From an uncultured Clostridia bacterium (GTDB lineage Bacteria > Bacillota > Clostridia > Lachnospirales > Bianqueaceae): a stretch of DNA of 33,592 bases. Below are positions 7,419 to 14,057 of the stretch, piece by piece (the first letter of the stretch is position 1; the number at the start of each line of letters is the position of its first letter). Made by a program: the position numbers and the translations under genes. The notes beneath the pieces were generated by a model. It ran no database searches. It saw only the letters and a program-made list of their open reading frames with translations, and was not told the DNA's origin. The DNA is taken from positions 1 to 33,592 of the forward strand of contig CANOUM010000002.1 in NCBI GenBank assembly GCA_947570515.1, written 5' to 3'.

Positions 7419-8432
7419 TTATACATTTTCCCATTTTCTTTCATTAACAGTGCTCTTTTCTATTAATGGCTTCCACCAATCTTTATTATTTACATACCAG
7501 TCTATTGTAGAAATAATCCCATCTTCAAAATTAATCATGGGCTTCCACAATAATTCCCTTGTAATCTTATTACAATCAAGCAAATATCTTCGATCATGGG
7601 AAGGCCTTGATGGTACAATGACTTTTTGATTTTCATTCCCATTAAAATACTTTAAAATAATATCGCTTATCTCTTCAACACTTTTTTCAACACCACTGCC
7701 GATATTGTATATCTCTCCTATTTTACCTCTAAGTAAAATAGCTTCAATTGCTCTGCAATGATCTTCTACATGCAACCACTCCCGCTTATAATTACTTTCT
7801 GCATACAGTGTTAACGGTCTCCCTTCTAACATATTCGAAACAAATAAAGGAATCAGTTTTTCTGGGAACTGATATGGTCCATAATTATTTGAACAAACAG
7901 ATATCGTAATAGGAATCCCATATGTTTTATAATATGCTCTTGCTGCTAACTGCCCGCATGCTTTCGATGAACTATATGGTGAATTTCCTCCAAGCGCATG
8001 TTCCTCGTCAAACTTATTATCACTATCCAAAGGCATATCCCCATACACTTCACATGTTGAAATATGATGTATTCTCTTAATTCTTGAATTATTTCTGGTT
8101 ACTTCCATCAATGTTTGAATGCCCAACAAATTCGTTCTATAAAAAGAAGTTGGATTTATAATTGAATTACTATTGTGAGATTCTGCTGCAAAATTAACTA
8201 TACAATCAACTTGGTATAAGTCAACTACTAATTCCATCATTTCGTAATTACATATATCAGCTTTTACCATAACATATCTTTCATCATTTTTTAGAGATTC
8301 CAGGTTCTTTTGCACTGCAGCATAAGTACATACATCAACATTAATAATTCTATCATTTGGATGCTCCTTTAACCAATACAAGATAAAATTTGATCCTATA
8401 AATCCATATCCACCTGTTACTAATAAATTCAT
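7419..8432 (-). CDS. NDP-sugar 4,6-dehydratase, RmlB-like
   Basis: This 337-residue extended short-chain dehydrogenase resembles dTDP-glucose 4,6-dehydratase. It has the NAD motif GGYGFIGS near residue 7, FAAESH at about 81, YSSSK at 153-157 (catalytic Tyr and Lys) and NNYGPYQFPEKLIP. RmlB normally has Thr-Asp-Glu after the beta strand, where Asp and Glu run the dehydration; here it reads TCEVYG (126-131), so Asp is replaced by Cys. SxxxxNSNSI replaces the usual HVDRSI. The enzyme may therefore act on another sugar nucleotide or carry out another reaction such as epimerisation. AGGAGG lies before the ATG. No other sugar-nucleotide genes are adjacent, and the promoter is of MerR type. Confidence 0.85.
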   Translation of the reverse strand: MNLLVTGGYGFIGSNFILYWLKEHPNDRIINVDVCTYAAVQKNLESLKNDERYVMVKADICNYEMMELVVDLYQVDCIVNFAAESHNSNSIINPTSFYRTNLLGIQTLMEVTRNNSRIKRIHHISTCEVYGDMPLDSDNKFDEEHALGGNSPYSSSKACGQLAARAYYKTYGIPITISVCSNNYGPYQFPEKLIPLFVSNMLEGRPLTLYAESNYKREWLHVEDHCRAIEAILLRGKIGEIYNIGSGVEKSVEEISDIILKYFNGNENQKVIVPSRPSHDRRYLLDCNKITRELLWKPMINFEDGIISTIDWYVNNKDWWKPLIEKSTVNERKWENV

Positions 8433-8751
8433 TTTTCTACCTCCTAATATACATTTGTACTATAACTTGTGACGTTACGTCACTGTCAATACTTTTTGGT
8501 AGAAAATTTAATTTACTCAAGCTTCCCACACTATTTGGCGTGCTGAATCTTGAAGAAGCAATCCTTTAGCCCATAAAAATGGCACAGATCTGTACTTGTT
8601 TGTATAAATAAAAATGTAAAAACACTTAACCTTTGATATAATTAAATCACCGCAAAACAAAAAACAAAGGTGTGCTTTAGCATGATTAATTATAACAGAT
8701 TGGGACTTAACCAAGCCCTCTAGCCCCAGCAGCGTCTGGAATCCGTTCCCC
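8433..8751. other. Gene-free stretch with possible insertion-sequence debris
   Basis: Apart from the dehydratase promoter, a plus-strand ATG at 8682 (AAAGGTG upstream) opens a 13-codon frame MINYNRLGLNQAL ending at 8723. TATAAT occurs at 8637-8642 upstream of it. This looks like the truncated head of a gene, perhaps a transposase, but I cannot name it. Confidence 0.4.
8459..8489 (-). promoter_or_regulatory. MerR-type promoter with perfect dyad in a 19-bp spacer
   Basis: Minus-strand TTGACA (8484-8489) and TATAGT (8459-8464) are 19 bases apart. The spacer contains the perfect 15-base dyad GTGACGTAACGTCAC (8469-8483). Overlong spacers with a central dyad are the signature of promoters activated by MerR-family proteins. 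It lies just upstream of the dehydratase ribosome site. Confidence 0.7.
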
Positions 8752-9300
8752 TTAGATGTTTTGATACCCCATCCTCAGAAATTCCTCTTTCAAAACTGCA
8801 TAGTTTAATTTGTCATGCATTTCCGAATTTAAATAGACGGATCTTCTTTCCCTGCCCTCCAGAAACATACCACATTTACTTAAAAGCTTCTGGGCTCCAA
8901 TGTTTACATCCAAAGTATTTGCCGTTATTCTTTCCAACCCTAAATACTTAAATCCATAATTGAGCATTAGCATTACCGCCTGTGTACCGTAACCTTTCCC
9001 CCGATATTCCAGCTTAGTCATGCCGATACCGACACTGCATTTTCTGTTGACTCTGTCAATATCCTGCAGCGCAACATCGCCGATCACCGTTCCGTCATTC
9101 TTAAAAATTCCCAGACGTACATTTCGATTCCCCTGAAGTTTTTGTATTTCATTAAACCAATCATTCGCCTTCTCATCAGAATGACCTAAATTCAGCTCTT
9201 CCGCCGGATTAGCAAAATCATACTCAAAATCATTCCATATCGTTTTGCAATCTTCACGGCTCAGCGTATCCAAATAGATATCTTTTCCCTGCAATTTCAT
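8752..9300 (-). CDS. GNAT family N-acetyltransferase, RimJ/RimL type
   Basis: The 182-residue protein has the layout of RimJ/RimL-type GNAT enzymes, which move acetyl from acetyl-CoA to an amine such as a protein N-terminus or a small molecule. VGIGMTKLEYRGKGYGTQAV at about residues 88-107 includes the acetyl-CoA pyrophosphate loop (RGKGYG), followed by LNYGFKYLGLERITANTLD and NIGAQKLLSKCGM, as is typical. The ATG at 9300 is chosen because GGAGGG lies 8-10 bases upstream. The frame stays open further upstream into the transketolase gene, but that part has no ribosome site and overlaps a terminator. A TATACT -10 element is at 9347-9352. It stands alone and its substrate is unknown. Confidence 0.88.
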   Translation of the reverse strand: MKLQGKDIYLDTLSREDCKTIWNDFEYDFANPAEELNLGHSDEKANDWFNEIQKLQGNRNVRLGIFKNDGTVIGDVALQDIDRVNRKCSVGIGMTKLEYRGKGYGTQAVMLMLNYGFKYLGLERITANTLDVNIGAQKLLSKCGMFLEGRERRSVYLNSEMHDKLNYAVLKEEFLRMGYQNI

Positions 9301-9439
9301 CGTTATACCCTCCTGCTGCCAATTCAGCTTGATAATCAATAAGTGCAGTATAACATATCTTCCCGTTAAAATACATATCAAAATCATTTCATGAAACTTG
9401 TGGGGCGGAACCAGCTTGCATAGCAACGGGATTCTGCAA

Positions 9440-9468
9440 TAAAAAAATGGCGGAATCTCTCCGCCATT
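9440..9468 (-). terminator. Intrinsic terminator of the transketolase pair
   Basis: A 9-bp stem (9446-9454 with 9460-9468) is followed on the minus strand by seven T. It lies 5 bases past the stop of the C-terminal subunit gene. Confidence 0.9.
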
Positions 9469-9472
9469 CATT

Positions 9473-10414
9473 TTAACCGATAAATTCTTCACAGACCTCT
9501 GCCAGATGCTCTGCCGACAAACCAAACTCCTTGAGCAGCTCCAGCGCCGGTCCAGAATGTCCAAACACATCCTCTACACCCACGCGCCGCACTGGTGTGG
9601 GACACTTTTCCGAGAGCAGGCTGCACACAGCCTCGCCAAGTCCGCCCACAATCGAATGCTCCTCCGCCGTAATAATACGGCCCGTCTCTCGCGCGGCCTG
9701 CAGCACAATCTCTTCATCCAGAGGCTTAATGGTCGCCATGTTAATCACGCGCACACCCACGCCTTTTGCTTCCAGCAATCTGGCCGCGTCCATCGCCTCT
9801 TTGACCATCAACCCAGTCGCAATGATCGTAACATCCTCTCCCGGATGAATGACCTCCGCCTTGCCAATCGTAAATTCATAATTGTCATCCTCATGAAATA
9901 CAGGAACAGCCAGACGGCCAAGCCGCAGATACACTGGTCCTTTGTATTCATACGCCGCTTTTACCGCTGCGCGGGCCTCCGCATCATCAGCCGGGCAAAT
10001 CACGACCATGCCCGGAATGCTGCGCATCAGCGCAATGTCCTCACAGCACTGATGACTCGCGCCATCTTCGCCCACTGATATACCGGCATGAGTCGCGGCA
10101 ATCTTGACATTGCATCTCGGATAGCCGATGCTGTTGCGGATCTGCTCAAATGCGCGGCCGGCCGCAAACATGGCGAAGCTGCTCACAAAGGGTACCAGTC
10201 CGCATGTACTCATACCTGCAGCGGCGCTCATCATGTTAGCCTCGGCAATGCCGCAGTCAAAATGGCGTTCAGGAAATGCCTTCTTAAAAATTCCTGTTTT
10301 GGTCGCATCAGCCAGATCTGCATCCATTACCACGATTTCCGGATGCGTCTTGCCCAGTTCAACTAATGCATTTCCATAGCTCTCTCTGGTGGCAATTCTT
10401 TTTTCTTCACTCAT
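9473..10414 (-). CDS. Transketolase, C-terminal subunit
   Basis: With the N-terminal subunit encoded just upstream, it forms a split transketolase that moves two-carbon units between sugar phosphates in the pentose phosphate pathway. The 313 residues cover the pyrimidine-binding and C-terminal domains: RIATRESYGNALVELG, DADLADATKTG, DCGIAEANMMSAAAGMS (Glu that activates thiamine diphosphate), SVGEDGASHQ and later ITAEEHSIVGGLG. The ATG at 10414 lies 9 bases after GGAGG and 1 base after the stop of the N-terminal subunit gene, so the two are tightly coupled. Confidence 0.95.
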   Translation of the reverse strand: MSEEKRIATRESYGNALVELGKTHPEIVVMDADLADATKTGIFKKAFPERHFDCGIAEANMMSAAAGMSTCGLVPFVSSFAMFAAGRAFEQIRNSIGYPRCNVKIAATHAGISVGEDGASHQCCEDIALMRSIPGMVVICPADDAEARAAVKAAYEYKGPVYLRLGRLAVPVFHEDDNYEFTIGKAEVIHPGEDVTIIATGLMVKEAMDAARLLEAKGVGVRVINMATIKPLDEEIVLQAARETGRIITAEEHSIVGGLGEAVCSLLSEKCPTPVRRVGVEDVFGHSGPALELLKEFGLSAEHLAEVCEEFIG

Positions 10415-10415
10415 C

Positions 10416-11261
10416 TCATTCCACCTCCAGCTGTGCAAGCTGAGCCCTCAGCTCGTTCATTGCGATTTCATACTGTGCGTCGTCGGGCGCCTTACCGTGC
10501 CAGCTGCCCACATTTTCCATATACGATACGCCCTTGCCTTTAATTGTTTTAAGAATAATTCCATAAGGCTTTCCTTTTGTCTGTCTTGCCTGATCCAGCG
10601 CCTGCTCAATCTGATTGAAATCATGACCGTCAATGGTCTGAACGCCAAACCCAAAAGCCTCCAGCTTTTTGTCGATCGGATAGGGGCTCATGACCTCATT
10701 CACCCAACCGTCTATCTGCAAATTATTATTATCAATGATCACACACAGGTTGTCCAGATGATAATGCGAAGCAAACATCATAGCCTCCCACACCTGGCCC
10801 TCCTGAATCTCGCCGTCCCCCAAAAGCGTGTAGACGCGCTGCTGTTTTTTCTGATATTTAAGCGCCAGCGCCATGCCGACTGCTGTCGAAACGCCCTGTC
10901 CCAGACTGCCGGTGGACATGTCCACACCGGGCGTTTCCGTCATGCACGGATGCCCCTGCAGATAGCTGCCGATTTTTCTCAGCTTCTGCAAATCCTCCGG
11001 CGGGAAAAATCCCCGATGGGCCAGAGCCGCATATAACCCCGGAGCTGTGTGCCCCTTAGAAAGCACAAAACGATCCCTCTCCTCCCATGTCGGATTCAAA
11101 GGATCTACCGTTAGTTCCTTAAAATAAAGATACGTAAAAATATCAGCTGCTGACAAGCTTCCACCCGGATGCCCGCATTTCGCCGCATGCGTCCCCTCGA
11201 TCACGCCCATGCGCACCTTGCAGGCCATGATCTGTAGCTGTTTGAGTTCTTCCGAAGTCAT
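10416..11261 (-). CDS. Transketolase, N-terminal subunit
   Basis: The 281-residue protein is the thiamine-diphosphate-binding half of a split transketolase. It has KCGHPGGSLSAADIFTYLYF near residue 28, FVLSKGHTAPGLYAAL, TGSLGQGVS, and the diphosphate motif GDGEIQEGQVWEA followed by DNNNLQIDG at about 147-177. The ATG at 11261 has GGGAG upstream. It is the first gene of a two-gene unit; the promoter at 11350-11378 carries a dyad over the transcription start. Confidence 0.95.
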   Translation of the reverse strand: MTSEELKQLQIMACKVRMGVIEGTHAAKCGHPGGSLSAADIFTYLYFKELTVDPLNPTWEERDRFVLSKGHTAPGLYAALAHRGFFPPEDLQKLRKIGSYLQGHPCMTETPGVDMSTGSLGQGVSTAVGMALALKYQKKQQRVYTLLGDGEIQEGQVWEAMMFASHYHLDNLCVIIDNNNLQIDGWVNEVMSPYPIDKKLEAFGFGVQTIDGHDFNQIEQALDQARQTKGKPYGIILKTIKGKGVSYMENVGSWHGKAPDDAQYEIAMNELRAQLAQLEVE

Positions 11262-11305
11262 TGAATTTCTCCCATTCTTTTCATATGCTTCTTACTCGCC
11301 CGACA

Positions 11306-11351
11306 TAAAAATACTAGGCGACTGACCTGTTACCTGTCATTCACCTAGTAT
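11306..11351 (-). promoter_or_regulatory. Dyad at the transketolase promoter, operator and/or terminator
   Basis: ATACTAGG (11311-11318) and CCTAGTAT (11344-11351) flank a partly symmetric centre that includes AGGTAACAGGT. The dyad overlaps the -10 box of the transketolase promoter, as an operator would. The minus strand then runs into five T, so transcripts from the upstream phosphorylase gene could also end here. Confidence 0.55.
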
Positions 11352-11378
11352 TATACACATTTCCTCACATAAGTGCAA
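11350..11378 (-). promoter_or_regulatory. Transketolase promoter
   Basis: Minus-strand TTGCAC (11373-11378), 17 bases, TATAAT (11350-11355). Confidence 0.7.
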
Positions 11379-11444
11379 TCAAAAACGCAACTTCTCTGTT
11401 TCATTCAAAATGTATAAATCTTTTTCTGCTTCTCTGTGAAAAAC

Positions 11445-12236
11445 CTACAAAGCATCCGGCCTCTCTATCAGAATCCGAATGGCCTCTATGGCGCATCGAA
11501 TCGCCCGGCTGCTGTCATACGTAATCTGATCCGGAAGCCCCTGCTTGGAGCGTTCCACATTCCAGAGAGCCGTCAGCACCGCTCCGCAGCGCGCACGGCG
11601 CGCCAAACCGACGGAAAATACGGCTGCACACTCCATCTCCGATGTAAGGCAGCCACAGCGCATATAAGCCTCCCATCTCTGCTCAATATCACGGCTCATG
11701 GGACTTGCCTGCGGCTCCACTTCTCCGTAGAAGCTGTCTTTCGAGTGAACAACTCCCACATGATAGCCATGTCCAAGCGCTTCATCTGACAGCTTTTTCG
11801 CCGCCTGCTCCAGCGCCTGCACCACTTCATGACTCGCTACTGCCGGATATTCAAGCGGCAGATACTCACGGCTTGTGCCCTCGCCTCGCACCGCAGCGCT
11901 TGCGATCACCAAATCTCCGCCGCTAACGGCAAGATCCATCCCGCCGCTCGTTCCCACACGAATAAAGGTATGGGCGCCGCATTTAATCAGCTCCTCGACC
12001 GCAATCGCGGCTGAAGGACCCCCGATACCGGTTGAACAAACCGTCACCTTTTTACCGCTAAGCCATCCTGTATACACCGTATATTCCCTGTTTTCAGCCA
12101 CGCAAACTGCATCCTGCAGCAGCGCGGCAATCGCCGGCACCCGTCCCGGATCCCCGGGCAGGATGACATACTCTCCTACTTCCTCCGGCAGTGTCTGAAT
12201 ATGAAACTGCCGCTCCTGATCCATAATACTGGCCAT
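11445..12236 (-). CDS. Nucleoside phosphorylase, uridine phosphorylase type
   Basis: The 263-residue protein belongs to the PNP/UDP family, which splits nucleosides with phosphate into base and ribose 1-phosphate. YVILPGDPGRVPAIA gives the phosphate-binding Gly-Asp-Pro at about residues 27-31. STGIGGPSAAIAVEEL and FIRVGTSGGMD follow, then SKDSFYGE, and LTSEMECAAVFSVG with the ribose-contacting Met-Glu. Similarity is greatest to uridine phosphorylase, but the exact base is uncertain. GGAGAG lies 9 bases before the ATG. It begins 6 bases after the MATE gene, so it may be cotranscribed with it. The ribose 1-phosphate it yields could feed the pentose phosphate enzymes encoded downstream. Confidence 0.9.
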   Translation of the reverse strand: MASIMDQERQFHIQTLPEEVGEYVILPGDPGRVPAIAALLQDAVCVAENREYTVYTGWLSGKKVTVCSTGIGGPSAAIAVEELIKCGAHTFIRVGTSGGMDLAVSGGDLVIASAAVRGEGTSREYLPLEYPAVASHEVVQALEQAAKKLSDEALGHGYHVGVVHSKDSFYGEVEPQASPMSRDIEQRWEAYMRCGCLTSEMECAAVFSVGLARRARCGAVLTALWNVERSKQGLPDQITYDSSRAIRCAIEAIRILIERPDAL

Positions 12237-12242
12237 ATGAGT

Positions 12243-13622
12243 TTACTCTCCTATGAGTTCAGGCTCTTCATGCTGCTGCTTCCACTTTTTCAGCCAGCCG
12301 CCCTTAAGATAATAAATCAAATAACAAAGTGACGCCAGCCCCCACGTCAGCGGATAACTAAATACAATCACATTAAAATCCGTCCAGAAGGGCATCGCAA
12401 TCATCAGCCACAAAATACGCACCGCGCACATATTGATCATCGAAATCGCCATCGGCACCACAGCATTGCCGCTTCCTCTGATCACACCTGCCAGCACATC
12501 CGTAAACACAAACAGGAAATACGTCATACAGCGCATTCGCAGTGATTTGATGCCAAAAAAGATCACCTCCTGCTCATCAGAAAACATCTCGATGAGCGGT
12601 TTGGCTGCAAAACCGGCAATCCAGCCTACGGCAATCGTTGCGCCGAGCCCAATCAAAATAGAAGTTCTTGTTCCCTTTTTCACGCGGTCCATCTTGCCGG
12701 CGCCCAGGTTCTGCGCGGTATTGGTGGTCGTGGCCAAGGAGTTGTGATTAAGCGTATTTTTCACTAACGAATGGATACGGCTCGATGCCGAATTTCCGTC
12801 CATGGCTGCTGAACCAAACATATTGACCTTGGACTGAATCACAATATTCGATAATGAAATGACCATCGACTGTACGCCCGCCGGAAGACCAATCTTCGCA
12901 ATCTGCCACAGAATCTCTTTATCAAAGCGAATCTCCTTTAGATGCAGGCGAAACGGTCCGCTCGTGTGCGTCAGATTATAAATCACTAAAACAGAAGACA
13001 GCACCTGTGAACAGATCGTTGCCAGCGCCACACCGGCCACGCCCAGATTAAACACGATCACAAAGATCAAATTCAATACGACATTCGTCACGCCGGAAAT
13101 CACCAGATAATACAGCGGCCGCTTAGAATCTCCGACTGCACGCAAAATGCCTGCTCCGATATTGTAGACGGTTAATGAAATAATGCCGATAAAATAAATC
13201 CGCAGATAGAGCGTCGCCTGATCCATCACGTCATCCGGCGTACTCATCCATTTTAGCATATAAGGTGACAAAATCACCCCGACCACAGCCAGCACCACAC
13301 CAAAGGCAATTGCCAGTGCCATAGCCGTATGTACGCTCTTTTCCAGCTTTTCATAGTTTTTAGCGCCATAATACTGCGAAATGACCACGCCTGAGCCAGT
13401 CCCCATGCCCATAAAAAAGCCGATAATCAATCCGGTCAGCGCTCCCGTAGAACCAACTGCCGCCAGCGCCGTGCTCCCAACAAAACGGCCAACTACCAAA
13501 GAATCAGCCGTATTGTATAACTGCTGAAACAGGTTGCTGGCCATAAGCGGAAGAGCAAACAGCACGAGCTGCTTCCAAATGGTTCCTTCTGTTAAATTGG
13601 TAACTCTTCCTTTTCCCCGCAT
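12243..13622 (-). CDS. MATE family efflux transporter
   Basis: The 459-residue membrane protein has two MatE domains of six predicted membrane segments each. The N-terminal part has the family pattern LALPLMASNLFQQLYNTADS and VVGRFVGSTALAAVGSTG, and the second half has AKIGLPAGVQSMVISLSN. MATE proteins export cationic drugs or metabolites using sodium or proton gradients; the substrate is not predictable. A charged tail ends KKWKQQHEEPELIGE. Its ATG at 13622 lies 1 base after the stop of the TSCPD gene with GAGG upstream, so translation is coupled. Confidence 0.93.
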   Translation of the reverse strand: MRGKGRVTNLTEGTIWKQLVLFALPLMASNLFQQLYNTADSLVVGRFVGSTALAAVGSTGALTGLIIGFFMGMGTGSGVVISQYYGAKNYEKLEKSVHTAMALAIAFGVVLAVVGVILSPYMLKWMSTPDDVMDQATLYLRIYFIGIISLTVYNIGAGILRAVGDSKRPLYYLVISGVTNVVLNLIFVIVFNLGVAGVALATICSQVLSSVLVIYNLTHTSGPFRLHLKEIRFDKEILWQIAKIGLPAGVQSMVISLSNIVIQSKVNMFGSAAMDGNSASSRIHSLVKNTLNHNSLATTTNTAQNLGAGKMDRVKKGTRTSILIGLGATIAVGWIAGFAAKPLIEMFSDEQEVIFFGIKSLRMRCMTYFLFVFTDVLAGVIRGSGNAVVPMAISMINMCAVRILWLMIAMPFWTDFNVIVFSYPLTWGLASLCYLIYYLKGGWLKKWKQQHEEPELIGE

Positions 13623-13623
13623 C

Positions 13624-13884
13624 TTACGCCTCTGCTTTCGTTTCGGCGAGTGCCGCCTCTAAAGCAAGCGCCAGCTGATCAGGGCAGGAAGTCGATTTGC
13701 TGCCGCAGGTATTGCCCTTCAGGCGCTCAATCAGCTCCTTAGCATCCATTCCTTCCACCAGCTTGCTGATTCCCTTCAGGTTGCCGTTGCAGCCTCCTAC
13801 AAAACTGACATTATAAACCTTGCCGTCTCTCAGCTCAAAATCAATCTGCCGTGAGCAAGTACCTTTTGTTTGATATGTGTACAT
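13624..13884 (-). CDS. TSCPD domain protein, TIGR03905 type
   Basis: This 86-residue protein is almost entirely one TSCPD domain. It has GTCSRQIDFEL, VSFVGGCNGNLKGISKLVEG and the cysteine pair region GNTCGSKSTSCPDQLALAL. The conserved Cys residues (about 9, 32, 60 and 67) may bind metal. In other proteins the domain is found at the end of B12-dependent ribonucleotide reductases and alone; the role of the stand-alone form is unknown. GGAGG lies before the ATG. The gene starts a likely unit with the MATE transporter. Confidence 0.88.
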   Translation of the reverse strand: MYTYQTKGTCSRQIDFELRDGKVYNVSFVGGCNGNLKGISKLVEGMDAKELIERLKGNTCGSKSTSCPDQLALALEAALAETKAEA

Positions 13885-13929
13885 ATTTCCTCCTTTGCCG
13901 CCACGCGGCCTGTAATCATCGTAGTTTTA

Positions 13930-13958
13930 ATTATAACAAATTCCGCCTGAAAAGGAAA
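13930..13958 (-). promoter_or_regulatory. Probable promoter of the TSCPD-MATE unit
   Basis: Minus-strand TATAAT at 13930-13935 with a weak TTTCCT 17 bases upstream. It is divergent from the tex promoter. Confidence 0.5.
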
Positions 13959-13992
13959 GCTCTTTTTAAGATTGTTTTAAAATCACTTGTGT

Positions 13993-14021
13993 TTGACTTT
14001 TCTTGTCCGATTCGGTATAAT
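13993..14021 (+). promoter_or_regulatory. Promoter of tex
   Basis: TTGACT (13993-13998), 17 bases, TATAAT (14016-14021), about 36 bases before the ATG. Confidence 0.8.
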
Positions 14022-14057
14022 TTCCCAGAATACTCATGAAAAAGGATGATATGATAT

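Noticed and set aside
8517..8714. A 65-residue minus-strand frame as a gene
   Set aside because: No ribosome site, no similarity I recognise, and it lies in probable insertion-sequence debris.
9301..9570. Upstream extension of the GNAT protein by 90 residues
   Set aside because: It crosses a terminator and the end of the transketolase gene; the ATG at 9300 has GGAGGG.
9506..10366. Long plus-strand frames opposite the transketolase gene
   Set aside because: These are shadows of a GC-richer coding region; the minus-strand frames contain the transketolase motifs.
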